A stretch of 64,000 nt of DNA from Blastococcus sp. VKM Ac-2987 (GTDB taxonomy: Bacteria; Actinomycetota; Actinomycetes; Mycobacteriales; Geodermatophilaceae): the NCBI RefSeq assembly GCF_026967805.1, contig NZ_JAPVBG010000001.1, positions 1,131,143-1,195,142 of the forward strand, given 5' to 3'. The stretch's first letter is position 1. The number at the start of each line of letters is the position of its first letter. This document shows, one piece after another, positions 35,730 to 44,227 of this stretch. The translations under genes and the position numbers were made by a program. The notes below the pieces were generated by a model. That model saw only the letters and a list, made by a program, of their open reading frames with translations, was not told where the DNA came from and made no database searches.

Positions 35730-36122
35730 ATGAGTGCCGCCTCCCTCCGCGCCCGCTACCTCGGCGACACGGTCGCGACCGCGTCGCCGCAGCAGGTGCT
35801 GGTCATGCTCTACGACCGGCTGGCCCTCGACCTCGAGCGGGCCCAGCTCGCCGTGGCCGCCGGTGACCGCCAGGAGGCCAGCGAGCAGCTGCAGCACGCG
35901 CAGGCGATCGTCTACGAGCTCCTCTCCAGCCTGCGGGTCGACGTCTGGGACGGCGGCCCCCGGCTGGCCTCCCTTTACAACTGGCTGATCAGCGAGCTGG
36001 TGCAGGCGAACATCAAGCTCGACGGCAACCGCATCGCGTCCTGCCGCCAGGTGGTCGAGCCGCTCCGCGACGCCTGGCGCCAGGCCGCGGCGTCCCTGGC
36101 CGGCTCGGCCTCGGCGTCATGA
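35730..36122 (+). CDS. fliS: Flagellar export chaperone FliS
   Basis: 130 residues with the FliS helices: LRARYLGDTVATASPQQVLV, MLYDRLALDLERAQLAVAAG and LYNWLISELVQANIKLDGN. It binds flagellin C-termini in the cytoplasm to prevent premature assembly. ATG with CCAGGAGTAACCCC upstream. Its stop overlaps the next gene (ATGA). Confidence 0.95.
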   Translation: MSAASLRARYLGDTVATASPQQVLVMLYDRLALDLERAQLAVAAGDRQEASEQLQHAQAIVYELLSSLRVDVWDGGPRLASLYNWLISELVQANIKLDGNRIASCRQVVEPLRDAWRQAAASLAGSASAS

Positions 36123-36475
36123 CGCCGTCCCGGGACACGCCCGGGGACGGCGCGCCGCAGCCCGTCGACTGGACCACGGTGCTCACCCACCTCGAGGGCG
36201 AGGTGGTCGCCGCGGAGCACACCATGGCCTCCGGCCGCGCCGACGAGATCGCCTCCTGGGGCCGCCGCATCGACGACTGGGTGCCGCCCTCCAGCCTCGG
36301 CCCCCTGCCCGACGACCTGCGCGAGCGCGCCGCCGCGCTGCTGCAGCACCAGCTCGCCGTCGCCGAGGAACTGGTCGAGCGGATCATGCAGTCCCAGCGC
36401 CAGCGCGATCTCGCCGCCCGCATGTCCTACGCCCCCAGCCGGCCCGTCGCCTCCTTCGTCGACCGGGCCCTCTGA
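36119..36475 (+). CDS. FliT-position protein of unknown function (118 aa)
   Basis: A 118-residue helical protein coupled to fliS by ATGA. It contains WTTVLTHLEGEVVAAEHTMA, LPDDLRERAAALLQHQLAVA and EELVERIMQSQRQRDLAARM. Its size, helical character and place after fliD-fliS match the FliT-like chaperone genes of other flagellar loci, which bind FliD. Sequence similarity to FliT is not obvious, so the role is inferred from position. Confidence 0.6.
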   Translation: MTPSRDTPGDGAPQPVDWTTVLTHLEGEVVAAEHTMASGRADEIASWGRRIDDWVPPSSLGPLPDDLRERAAALLQHQLAVAEELVERIMQSQRQRDLAARMSYAPSRPVASFVDRAL

Positions 36476-36614
36476 CGCCCAACCCGCCCGCCTCCCGGCC
36501 GGTCACCGCGCTCCCGCGGTGGCCGGCCGTCGTGCTTCCCGCCCGGCTCGTCCGTCACAACCGTCCCCCGCACCCCTCCTGACCGCCGCTCCCCTCCTGT
36601 CGGGGAACGGCGGT

Positions 36615-36641
36615 CAAGCCCCGCGCCGGCGGTGCCGATGA
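36615..36641 (+). promoter_or_regulatory. Sigma-28-like promoter for the flgB operon
   Basis: GTCAAG (core 36615-36618), exactly 15 bases, GCCGATGA (36634-36641), followed by GGCTT. Transcription would start near 36648, about 114 bases before the flgB ATG, and probably covers flgBC, fliEFGHIJ, fliK and flgDE. Confidence 0.7.
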
Positions 36642-36761
36642 GGCTTGTGCACGGAGAGCACCACCATCGCCACGGATCGGCGGCCCTGCACTCGTTCGCG
36701 AGTGTCTTCCGCGTACCCGGAGGTCGATCGTGTCCTGCTCCACCCGCCGGGGATCCGCTCG

Positions 36762-37109
36762 ATGATCCCCGACGCCACCTCGACGGTCCTGAAGGCGGCC
36801 CTCGCCGGGCTCGCACAGCGGCAGCGCGTCACCGCCGACAACATCGCGAACGTCAACACCCCCGGCTTCCTCGCCGGGCGGACCGACTTCGAGACGTCGC
36901 TGCGCGGGGCCGTCCGGAGCGGTTCCACGCCGGTGATCTCCAGCGGCACCACCGCCCGCTCGCTCGAGCCGACCAACACCAACGGCAACAACGTCAACCT
37001 GGATGCGGAGACCGTCATCGCCACCGAGACCGGGCTGCGCTACCAGCTGGCCCTCAACGCGCTGGACGGCCGGTACAACTCCCTCCGCACCGCCTTGAGG
37101 ACGTCCTGA
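36762..37109 (+). CDS. flgB: Flagellar basal-body rod protein FlgB
   Basis: 115 residues from ATG 36762. The rod signature is near the N-terminus: LAQRQRVTADNIANVNTPGF, followed by TDFETSLRGAVRSG. The C-terminus is YQLALNALDGRYNSLRTALR. The frame is open upstream to 36645, but that part is arginine-rich and outside the family. FlgB is the proximal rod subunit. Confidence 0.93.
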   Translation: MIPDATSTVLKAALAGLAQRQRVTADNIANVNTPGFLAGRTDFETSLRGAVRSGSTPVISSGTTARSLEPTNTNGNNVNLDAETVIATETGLRYQLALNALDGRYNSLRTALRTS

Positions 37110-37111
37110 CC

Positions 37112-37516
37112 ATGAGCATGTTCCAGGCCCTGAGCATCTCCCAGTCCGGGCTGATGACGCACCGGAAGTGGCTCGACGCCGTCTCCGACAACATCGCGAA
37201 CATCAACACGGTCCGGCGGACCGACGAGGACGCCTTCCAGGAGCGGCTCGTCGTGGCCCAGGCCGTGGACTACGGGACCGGCGAGGGCGGCGTCCGCGTG
37301 GCCCGCGCGGAGTTCGGCGACCCCGAGGGCCGCATGGTCTACCAGCCCGACCACGCGCTCGCCGACGCCGAGGGCTACGTCAAGTACCCCGACATCGACC
37401 TCGGGGACCAGATGACCCACATGATGATGGCGCAGCGCGGCTACCAGGCGAACCTCGCCGTCGTCGAGCGGGCCACCACCGCCTACCAGGCGGCGCTGCA
37501 GCTCGGGAAGCGCTGA
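37112..37516 (+). CDS. flgC: Flagellar basal-body rod protein FlgC
   Basis: A 134-residue rod protein: MFQALSISQSGLMTHRKWLD, AVSDNIANINTVRRTDEDAF, then VKYPDIDLGDQMTHMMMAQR, GYQANLAVVERATTAYQAAL. The last segment is the FlgC C-terminal signature. Its stop shares a base with the fliE start (TGATG). Confidence 0.95.
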   Translation: MSMFQALSISQSGLMTHRKWLDAVSDNIANINTVRRTDEDAFQERLVVAQAVDYGTGEGGVRVARAEFGDPEGRMVYQPDHALADAEGYVKYPDIDLGDQMTHMMMAQRGYQANLAVVERATTAYQAALQLGKR

Positions 37517-37830
37517 TGACCATCCCGCTCGGCGGCATCCCGCCGGTCGGCATCGGTGCGGTCACGGGGGTCGCCGGCAGCACCCGCGGCACTCCCGCCG
37601 CCGAAGGCGCCGACGGCTTCGCCGCCGTCCTCGCCTCGACGTTCGACAAGCTCCAGGCCACCCAGTCCGTGACCGCGGGAAAGGCCGTGCAGGCCGCCAC
37701 GGGCGACCTGAAGGACGTCCACGACTACATGATCGCCAGCGCTGAGTCCGGCGTGGCGACCGAGATGGTCGTGACGATCAAGAACCAGGCCGTCGCGGCG
37801 TTCAACGAGATCATGAGGATGCAGATCTGA
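37516..37830 (+). CDS. fliE: Flagellar hook-basal body protein FliE
   Basis: 104 residues with the FliE C-terminal motif: LKDVHDYMIASAESGVATEM, VVTIKNQAVAAFNEIMRMQI. It joins the MS ring to the rod. Coupled at both ends by TGATG junctions (flgC and fliF). Confidence 0.95.
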   Translation: MTIPLGGIPPVGIGAVTGVAGSTRGTPAAEGADGFAAVLASTFDKLQATQSVTAGKAVQAATGDLKDVHDYMIASAESGVATEMVVTIKNQAVAAFNEIMRMQI

Positions 37831-39419
37831 TGAAGTCGGCACTCGCCGGAACGCTGGAGCGTGCCCGCTCCACGTTCGACACGGTCAGCCTCGGGCAGAA
37901 GGTCGTCATCGGCCTGCTGCTCGCCGGGCTCACCCTCGGCGGCGTCTTCTTCGTCACCTGGATCACCACGCCGACCCAGGCCCCGCTGTTCTCCAACCTC
38001 GCCGCCGCCGACGCCTCGGCGATCGTCGACGAGCTGAACGCCCAGGGCGTCGCCTACGAGCTGGCCGACGGCGGCGGCACGATCATGGTCGCCAAGGACG
38101 CGGTCTACGACCTGCGCCTGGCCATGAGCGGCAAGGGCCTGCCCGCCGGCCAGGACACCGGGTACGCGCTGCTCGACGAGCAGGGCATCACCACCAGCGA
38201 GTTCCAGCAGCAGGTCACCTACCAGCGCGCCCTGGAGGGCGAGCTGGCCAACACCCTGAAGGCGCTGGCGGGCGTCAACTCCGCCGTCGTCCACGTGGCG
38301 CTGCCCGAGGACGAGGTGTTCGTGACCGACCAGGCCGAGCCGACCGCGTCGGTCCTGCTCGACCTGACGCCGGGCACCACGCTCTCCGGCGAGCAGATCC
38401 AGGCGGTCACCAACCTGGTCTCCTCCAGCATCCAGGACATGGACCCCGACCAGGTCACCGTGGCCGACTCGACCGGTCAGGTGCTCTCCGCCGCCGGCAC
38501 CGGCGTCACCGCGGCCGCCGGCGACGCCCGCTCGCAGGTCGAGCAGGAGTACGAGAACCGCCTCTCGGCCAGCGCCCAGAAGATCCTCGACTCGGTCGTC
38601 GGGCCGGGGCGCTCCGTCGTCTCCGTGCGCGCCGACGTCGACCTCTCGGAGCGCAGCACCACCTCGAAGACGTACACCTTCGACGAGGAGGTCCCGCCGA
38701 TCTCCGAGCAGACCACCGTCGAGGAGTACACCGGCGGCGGCGCCCCGGTCGGCGGCATCCTCGGCCCGGAGAACATGCCCGACGCCGCGGGGATCGCGGG
38801 CGGCGAGTCCACGTACAACAAGGAGTCCACGACGGCCAACAACGCCGTCGGGGAGACCACCGAGGTCGTGCAGGGCGCCCCCGGTGAGCTCAACCGGCTC
38901 ACCGTCTCCGTCGTCATGGACGACGCCGTCGCCGGCAACCTCAACCAGCAGCAGATGACCCAGCTGATGGTCACCGCCGTCGGCCTCGACGAGGCCCGCG
39001 GCGACGACATCACCGTCGCCTCGCTGCCCTTCGACGCGACCGCGGCCGAGAACGCCGCCGCGGCCATGGAGGCCGCCCGCGAGGCCGAGGCGAACGAGCA
39101 GATGTGGTCGATGATCCGCACCGGCGGCATCGCCGCGGGCATCGCGCTCGTCGTCCTGATCGTCTGGCTGCGCTCGCGCCGCCAGGTGGAGGACGAGGAG
39201 GACTACGAGCCGCTCGAGCTCGACGACGACATGCTGGCCGAGCTGGACCGCCTGCGGGTGGCCAGCACGCGCGAGGAGGTCGCGGTCGACAACGCGGCCA
39301 TGGAGCTCGAGGCGGCCGAACGGGCCAAGGTGCGCGGGGAGATCTCGGCGATGGTCAGCGAGCGCCCGGACGAGGTCGCGGCCATGCTGCGCGGCTGGCT
39401 GAGCGAGAACAAGTCGTGA
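37830..39419 (+). CDS. fliF: Flagellar MS-ring protein FliF
   Basis: A 529-residue FliF. The first membrane segment is at about 24-46 (VVIGLLLAGLTLGGVFFVTW). The periplasmic ring-building domains include YALLDEQGITTSEFQQQVTY and ALEGELANTLKALAGVNSAV. The second membrane segment is at about 430-450 (GGIAAGIALVVLIVWL). The C-terminal tail, EISAMVSERPDEVAAMLRGW, then LSE, binds FliG. It forms the MS ring in the cytoplasmic membrane. Confidence 0.96.
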   Translation: MKSALAGTLERARSTFDTVSLGQKVVIGLLLAGLTLGGVFFVTWITTPTQAPLFSNLAAADASAIVDELNAQGVAYELADGGGTIMVAKDAVYDLRLAMSGKGLPAGQDTGYALLDEQGITTSEFQQQVTYQRALEGELANTLKALAGVNSAVVHVALPEDEVFVTDQAEPTASVLLDLTPGTTLSGEQIQAVTNLVSSSIQDMDPDQVTVADSTGQVLSAAGTGVTAAAGDARSQVEQEYENRLSASAQKILDSVVGPGRSVVSVRADVDLSERSTTSKTYTFDEEVPPISEQTTVEEYTGGGAPVGGILGPENMPDAAGIAGGESTYNKESTTANNAVGETTEVVQGAPGELNRLTVSVVMDDAVAGNLNQQQMTQLMVTAVGLDEARGDDITVASLPFDATAAENAAAAMEAAREAEANEQMWSMIRTGGIAAGIALVVLIVWLRSRRQVEDEEDYEPLELDDDMLAELDRLRVASTREEVAVDNAAMELEAAERAKVRGEISAMVSERPDEVAAMLRGWLSENKS

Positions 39420-39492
39420 GCGAGCTCGCGAGCTCAGGAATGAGCAGAGCACCCATGGGCATGCGGACGCCGAGCGCCAGCGAGGTGATCGC
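39420..39492. repeat. GAGCGAGC-type insertion between fliF and fliG
   Basis: A 73-base gap in an otherwise overlapping operon. It starts GAGCGAGCTCGCGAGCTC, which contains the palindrome GAGCTCGCGAGCTC, and ends CGCCAGCGAGGTGATCGC. It resembles the repeats at 40565 and 53169 in its GAGCGAG and GCCAGCGA words. No gene or terminator is visible. Confidence 0.45.
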
Positions 39493-40551
39493 ATGACCCT
39501 CGCCAGCATCCCCACGGCACCCGGCTCGGCCGTCGCCGTCCCGCCGCGCCAAGAGCTGCCCGGCCTGCGCAAGGCCGCCGTCTTCCTCGCCCAGATGAGC
39601 AAGGAGGAGGCCGGCGTCCTGCTGGCCCAGCTGCGCCCCCGCGAGGTCGAGGCGCTGACCCGCGAGCTGATGAAGCTCGGCTCGGTCGAGCTCGACGACG
39701 TCGACGGCGTCATGCGCGAGTTCCACGGCCTGATGACCGCCCAGCACTTCGTCGGTCGCGGCGGTGTCGAGTTCGCCCGCGAGATCCTCGCCGCAGGGCT
39801 CGGCCAGGACAAGGCCGAGGGCATCCTGTCCCGGCTGAACGTCGTCTACACCGAGGTGCCCTTCGCCTCGCTGCGCAACGCCGACGTCCGCCAGCTCGTC
39901 ACCTTCCTCAAGGACGAGCACCCGCAGGTCATCGCACTGGTGCTCGCCCACCTCACGGCCGCCCAGTCCGCGGAGGTGCTCTCGGGCTTCGCCCCGGAGC
40001 AGCAGGCCGAGGTCGCGCACCGCATCGCCACCATGGACCGCACCTCACCCGAGATGGTGCGGCTGGTGGAGGAGGAGCTCGGCCGCCGGATGGGCTCGAT
40101 CCTGGCGCACCAGGACATGACCACCGTCGGTGGCGTCGAGACCCTCGTCGAGATCATCAACCGCTCCCCGCGGCCGACGGAGCGCTCGATCCTGGAGTGG
40201 CTGGACACCAGCGACCCGGAGCTGGCCGAGCAGGTCCGCGCGCAGATGTTCGTCTTCGAGGACATCGTCACCATCGACGACCGCTCCCTGCAGCTGGTGC
40301 TGCGCGAGGTCGAGGCCAACGACCTGGCCACCGCGCTCAAGGGTGTGCGGCCCGACGTCCAGGACAAGATCAAGCGCAACCTCTCCGAGCGTGCCGCCGA
40401 GAACCTGTCCGAGGAGATCGAGCTGCTCGGCCCGGTGCGCACGCGCACCGTCGAGGAGGCGCAGGCCAAGGTCGTCGCGGTCATCCGCACCCTCGAGGAG
40501 CAGGGCGTGCTGACCATCAACCGCGGTGGGGACGATGACTTCGTTGCGTGA
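39493..40551 (+). CDS. fliG: Flagellar motor switch protein FliG
   Basis: A 352-residue FliG: LRKAAVFLAQMSKEEAGVLL (N-terminal domain binding FliF), the middle-domain EHPQVIALVLAHLTAAQSAE, and the C-terminal torque helix IDDRSLQLVLREVEANDLAT, ALKGVRPDVQDKIKRNLSER. It couples stator motion to rotor rotation and forms the C-ring with FliM and FliN. ATG start. Confidence 0.96.
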   Translation: MTLASIPTAPGSAVAVPPRQELPGLRKAAVFLAQMSKEEAGVLLAQLRPREVEALTRELMKLGSVELDDVDGVMREFHGLMTAQHFVGRGGVEFAREILAAGLGQDKAEGILSRLNVVYTEVPFASLRNADVRQLVTFLKDEHPQVIALVLAHLTAAQSAEVLSGFAPEQQAEVAHRIATMDRTSPEMVRLVEEELGRRMGSILAHQDMTTVGGVETLVEIINRSPRPTERSILEWLDTSDPELAEQVRAQMFVFEDIVTIDDRSLQLVLREVEANDLATALKGVRPDVQDKIKRNLSERAAENLSEEIELLGPVRTRTVEEAQAKVVAVIRTLEEQGVLTINRGGDDDFVA

Positions 40552-41524
40552 CGACAGCCTCGGGAGCATCGCAGCGAGGCCGGCGCCGACAGGGAGCGAG
40601 CATCGCAGCGAGGAACGAGCGAGGAGCGGAGCGACCGCGGAGGCGCCGTGGGTCGTCGAGCGAGGAGCGGACCGGGGCGCGGAGTCACGCCCATGGGCAC
40701 TGCGTGAGGGCGCGATCCTGCGCGGCGGCTCCGCCGCGCTGGCCCGCCCCTACCGGGAGGTCATGGCCGAGCGCGGCGCCGCCGTCGCGGCAGCCGTGCC
40801 GGTCGCCCGCCCGGCGACGGCGGTGCCGGCCTCCGTGCCGGCGCCGGCCCCCTCCCCGGCCATCCCGTTCCAGCCCTCGCCGGTGGAGCGCCGGACGTCG
40901 GTGCGCCGTGCCGAGGACCAGCCGGTCGCCGGCAGCAAGCCCTCCTTCCGGCTCGGCGACGTCTACGCCGAGGAGCTCTCCCGGCTGCGGGCACAGGCCC
41001 GCACCGAGGGCTTCGCCGCCGGCCATGCCGAGGGTCTGCTGGCCGCCGACGCGGTGGTCGCCGAGGCCGAGCGCGCCGCCGAGCAGCGGCTCGCCGAGGT
41101 CCAGGCGCGCTGGGAGCGGCGCCTGGTCTCGGCCACCGCCGCGCTCGGTGCGGCGGCCCGGCAGCTGGAGGGGACCGCCGTGCCGGTGGCCGACGACATC
41201 CGCGACTCGATCGTCGGCACGGTGCTGACCCTCGTCGAGGACCTCCTCGGCCGCGAGCTCGCGCTGTCCGCCGACCCGGTCATGGACGCCGTCCGCCGGG
41301 CCCTGACCTTCTGCCCGGCCGACGCCCCGACGGTCGTGCGGCTGCATCCCGACGACCTCGCCGAGGTGCCCGCCGAGGCGCTCGCGGAGCTGCCCGCCAG
41401 CGTGCGCGTCGTCGCCGACCCCGCCGTCGAGCGGGCCGGTGCGGTCGCCGAGTCCGGCCCCCGCCGGATCGACGCGCAGCTGAGCTCGGCGCTGCAGCGG
41501 GTGCAGGCGGTGCTCGGGTCGTGA
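40535..41524 (+). CDS. fliH: Flagellar assembly protein FliH, with repeat-derived N-terminus
   Basis: About 329 residues if read from ATG 40535, overlapping the fliG end by 17 bases, with GGTGGGG upstream. The conserved part is C-terminal: LRAQARTEGFAAGHAEGLLA, DSIVGTVLTLVEDLLGRELA, then VVRLHPDDLAEVPAEALAEL. FliH regulates the FliI ATPase and ties it to the C-ring. Residues about 6-55 are encoded by a GAGCGAGC-type repeat and look non-native (SEHRSEERARSGATAEAP). A later ATG at 40763 is possible, but its ribosome spacing is poor. Confidence 0.85.
   Translation: MTSLRDDSLGSIAARPAPTGSEHRSEERARSGATAEAPWVVERGADRGAESRPWALREGAILRGGSAALARPYREVMAERGAAVAAAVPVARPATAVPASVPAPAPSPAIPFQPSPVERRTSVRRAEDQPVAGSKPSFRLGDVYAEELSRLRAQARTEGFAAGHAEGLLAADAVVAEAERAAEQRLAEVQARWERRLVSATAALGAAARQLEGTAVPVADDIRDSIVGTVLTLVEDLLGRELALSADPVMDAVRRALTFCPADAPTVVRLHPDDLAEVPAEALAELPASVRVVADPAVERAGAVAESGPRRIDAQLSSALQRVQAVLGS
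40565..40680. repeat. GAGCGAGC-type repeat overlapping the fliH N-terminus
   Basis: GAGCATCGCAGCGAGG occurs at 40565-40580 and again as part of GAGCGAGCATCGCAGCGAGG at 40597-40616. It is followed by GAACGAGCGAGGAGCGGAGC and, at about 40661, GAGCGAGGAGCGGACC. The words GCGAGCATCGCAG and GAGGAGCGGA recur at 53188-53243 between fliP and fliQ. This is internal and dispersed repetition rather than ordinary coding sequence. Confidence 0.7.
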
Positions 41525-42831
41525 GCGTCTCCCCCGTGCTGCTGGAGCGTGCCCGCGCAGCCGCCCGCCCGCAGGTGACCGGCACGGTCACCGGCGCCAT
41601 GGGCCTGACCCTCAGCGTCGACGGCGTCAGCGCGGCCGTCGGCGACCTGGTCGAGGTGGACCCGGCCGACCGGCCGCTGCTCGCCGAGGTCGTCGCCGTG
41701 GGCCGCGACCGCCTCACCTGCATGCCGCTGGGCGGCCTCTCCGGCGTCCACGCCGGCGCCCCGGTCCGCGCCACCGGCCGCCCCCTCCAGGTGCCGGTGG
41801 GCGAGGCGCTGCTCGGCCGCGTCCTCGACGGCCTCGGCCGCCCCGTGGACGGTGGCCCGCCGCTGGGCAGCCGGGTCGACTGGGTGGACCTGGAGACGCA
41901 GACCCCGCACGCGCTCTCCCGCGCCCGGGTCGAGGAGCCCCTCACCTTCGGCGTCCGCGCGCTGGACACCCTCGTCCCCTGCGGCAAGGGCCAGCGCCTC
42001 GGCATCTTCGCGGGCTCCGGCGTCGGCAAGTCCAGCCTGCTCGCCCAGATCACCCGCGGCACCGACGCCGACGTGCGGGTCATCGGGCTGATCGGCGAGC
42101 GCGGCCGCGAGGTGCGCGAGTTCATCGAGGAGAACCTCGGCCCGGAGGGCCTCGCCCGCACGGTCGTCGTCGTCGCGACCTCCGACGAGCCCCCGCTGGT
42201 GCGGCTCAAGGCCGCCTTCGTCGCCACCCGCATCGCCGAGGCCTTCCGCGACGAGGGCCGCGACGTCCTGCTGCTGATGGACTCCATCACCCGGACGGCG
42301 ATGGCCCAGCGCGAGGTCGGCCTCTCCGCCGGGGAACCGCCCGCGACCCGCGGCTACCCGCCGAGCGTCTTCGCGATGATGCCGCAACTGCTGGAGAAGG
42401 CCGGGACCGGCACCACCGGCTCCATCACCGGTCTGTACACCGTGCTCGTCGAGGGCGACGACCACAACGAGCCCATCGCCGACACCGCCCGCTCGATCCT
42501 CGACGGGCACATCGTCCTCACCCGCAAGCTGGCCACGACCGGGCACTTCCCCGCCATCGACGTGCTGGAGTCGATCTCCCGCGTCGCCGGCGCGGTGGTG
42601 CCACCGGCGCAGATGGCCGACGCCCGGGAGATCCGCCGGCTCATGGGCGCGCTGCGCGACGTCCGCGAGCTGATCGAGATCGGCGCGTACCAGGCCGGCA
42701 GCGACCCGCTCGTCGACCGGGCCCGCCAGCTCGCGCCCGGCATCGACGCGTTCCTGCAGCAGCCGCTGGGCGAGTCCACCCCGCCCGCCGAGGCGTGGGC
42801 GTGGCTGCAGCGGATCGTGAGGGGCGGATGA
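41521..42831 (+). CDS. fliI: Flagellum-specific ATPase FliI
   Basis: A 436-residue F1-beta-like ATPase with Walker A GIFAGSGVGKSSLLAQI, the GERGREVREF motif, Walker B DVLLLMDSITRTAMAQREVG and the glutamine/arginine-finger region GEPPATRGYPPSVFAMMPQL. It powers and helps substrate release at the type III flagellar export gate. GTG start overlapping the fliH stop; its stop overlaps fliJ. Confidence 0.97.
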   Translation: MSVSPVLLERARAAARPQVTGTVTGAMGLTLSVDGVSAAVGDLVEVDPADRPLLAEVVAVGRDRLTCMPLGGLSGVHAGAPVRATGRPLQVPVGEALLGRVLDGLGRPVDGGPPLGSRVDWVDLETQTPHALSRARVEEPLTFGVRALDTLVPCGKGQRLGIFAGSGVGKSSLLAQITRGTDADVRVIGLIGERGREVREFIEENLGPEGLARTVVVVATSDEPPLVRLKAAFVATRIAEAFRDEGRDVLLLMDSITRTAMAQREVGLSAGEPPATRGYPPSVFAMMPQLLEKAGTGTTGSITGLYTVLVEGDDHNEPIADTARSILDGHIVLTRKLATTGHFPAIDVLESISRVAGAVVPPAQMADAREIRRLMGALRDVRELIEIGAYQAGSDPLVDRARQLAPGIDAFLQQPLGESTPPAEAWAWLQRIVRGG

Positions 42832-43283
42832 AGCCGACCCGCTTCCGGCTGCAGCCGGTGCTCGAGCTGCGCCGCACCGAGGAGCGCGCCGCGGCCGCCG
42901 CGGCCGCTGCCGCCGCCACCTCGGCCGCCGACGCCGCCCGGCGGGCGACCGAGTACGAGACGGCCCTGTCCGGCGCGGTGCTGCCGCCGTCGCTCCCGGC
43001 CGGGTCCTTCGTGGCGGCCATGGTGCTGCTGCGCACGGCCGCCACCGACGCCGCCGATGCCCGGGCCCTGGCCACGGCGCAGGCCGAGCAGGCCGAGGCC
43101 GTCCGCGCGGAGTGGACCGCCGCCGCGCAGCGCACCAAGGCCCTGGAGCGCCTCGCCGAGCGCCACCGGGCCGCCCAGCAGCACGCCGCCGACGTCGCCG
43201 AGGAGCGCGCCGCCGACGATCTGGTCACCGGCCGGGCCGGCCGGGGCACCGGCGCACCGAGGGGGACGGCATGGACGGACTGA
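42828..43283 (+). CDS. fliJ: Flagellar export protein FliJ
   Basis: 151 residues, almost entirely a coiled coil: FRLQPVLELRRTEERAAAAA at the N-terminus and ERLAERHRAAQQHAADVAEE near the C-terminus, which is the FliJ pattern. FliJ is the stalk of the FliI hexamer and promotes export. ATG in the fliI stop. It overlaps the following cell-wall enzyme by 13 bases. Confidence 0.88.
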   Translation: MKPTRFRLQPVLELRRTEERAAAAAAAAAATSAADAARRATEYETALSGAVLPPSLPAGSFVAAMVLLRTAATDAADARALATAQAEQAEAVRAEWTAAAQRTKALERLAERHRAAQQHAADVAEERAADDLVTGRAGRGTGAPRGTAWTD

Positions 43284-44227
43284 CCGCCGTGCAGGCCCGG
43301 ATCTCCGAGATCCAGGCCCGGTTCCAGCCGACCGCGACCGCGACCGCGACCTCGTCCGCGGCCTGGGCGTCGGCCGCCGGCGCCGCGGGCCTGACCGGCA
43401 CCTCGGCGGCCGGCACCTCGGCGACCGGCGGGGGCACCGCGTCGGGCAGCGCCGTCGTCACCGAGGCGCAGAAGTACCTCGGCGTCCCCTACCTGTGGGG
43501 CGGGACCGACCCGGGCAAGGGCCTGGACTGCTCCGGGTTCACCAAGCTGGTCATGGGCAACCTGGGCGTCGAGCTGCCGCGCACCTCCTCCCAGCAGGCC
43601 ACCACCGGCAAGGCCGTCGCCTCGCTCGACTCCGCCCGCCCGGGCGACCTGGTCTTCTTCGACTACTCCTCGGACCGGCCCGGGGTCGACCACGTCGGCA
43701 TCTACGTGGGCGACGGCAAGATGATCGACTCGCCGAAGCCCGGGGGCACCGTCGGCATCCGTGACGTCGGTACCCCGACCGCCATCCGCCGGGTCCTGCC
43801 GGAGACGGCCGCGGCGCCGACGGCACGTCCCACCGGCTCCGCGCTCACAGGGGTCCCGTACGCCGACCTGTTCACCCGCGCGGCCGGCAGGCACGGGGTC
43901 GACGCCCCGCTGCTCGCGGCGGTCGCCAAGCAGGAGAGCGGCTTCGACGCCTCGGCCGTCTCCCCCGCCGGCGCCCAGGGCCTCATGCAGTTCATGCCGG
44001 CGACCGCCCGGGGCCTGGGCGTCGACCCGCTCGACCCCGGCTCGGCGATCGACGGCGCCGCGAAGTACCTCAGCAGCCTGACCCAGCAGTTCGGCTCCAC
44101 CGAGCTGGCGCTGGCCGCCTACAACTCCGGCCCCGGGACGGTCAGCCGCTACGGGGGCATCCCGCCCTACCCGGAGACCCAGAACTACGTCCGCTCCGTG
44201 ATGAGCAAGGCAGAGGCCTACCGATGA
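43271..44227 (+). CDS. Flagellar peptidoglycan hydrolase: NlpC/P60 plus lytic transglycosylase
   Basis: A 318-residue two-enzyme protein. An Ala/Thr linker (18-60) leads to a complete NlpC/P60 domain (60-165) with Cys87 in LDCSGF and His141 in DHVGIYVGDG, then an SLT transglycosylase domain (195-318) with Glu222 in AVAKQESGFD, AQGLMQFMPATARGLGVD and ALAAYNSGPGTVSRYGG. It has no signal peptide, so it is probably exported by the flagellar apparatus. It sits where FlgJ-type enzymes are expected and should open the wall for the rod. Confidence 0.9.
   Translation: MDGLTAVQARISEIQARFQPTATATATSSAAWASAAGAAGLTGTSAAGTSATGGGTASGSAVVTEAQKYLGVPYLWGGTDPGKGLDCSGFTKLVMGNLGVELPRTSSQQATTGKAVASLDSARPGDLVFFDYSSDRPGVDHVGIYVGDGKMIDSPKPGGTVGIRDVGTPTAIRRVLPETAAAPTARPTGSALTGVPYADLFTRAAGRHGVDAPLLAAVAKQESGFDASAVSPAGAQGLMQFMPATARGLGVDPLDPGSAIDGAAKYLSSLTQQFGSTELALAAYNSGPGTVSRYGGIPPYPETQNYVRSVMSKAEAYR

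Noticed and set aside
37725-39824. A 699-codon minus-strand open frame opposite fliF
   Set aside because: It is a shadow of fliF in GC-rich DNA, with low-complexity Gly/Val/Arg composition and no motif. Similar shadows oppose flhA, flhF and fliK.
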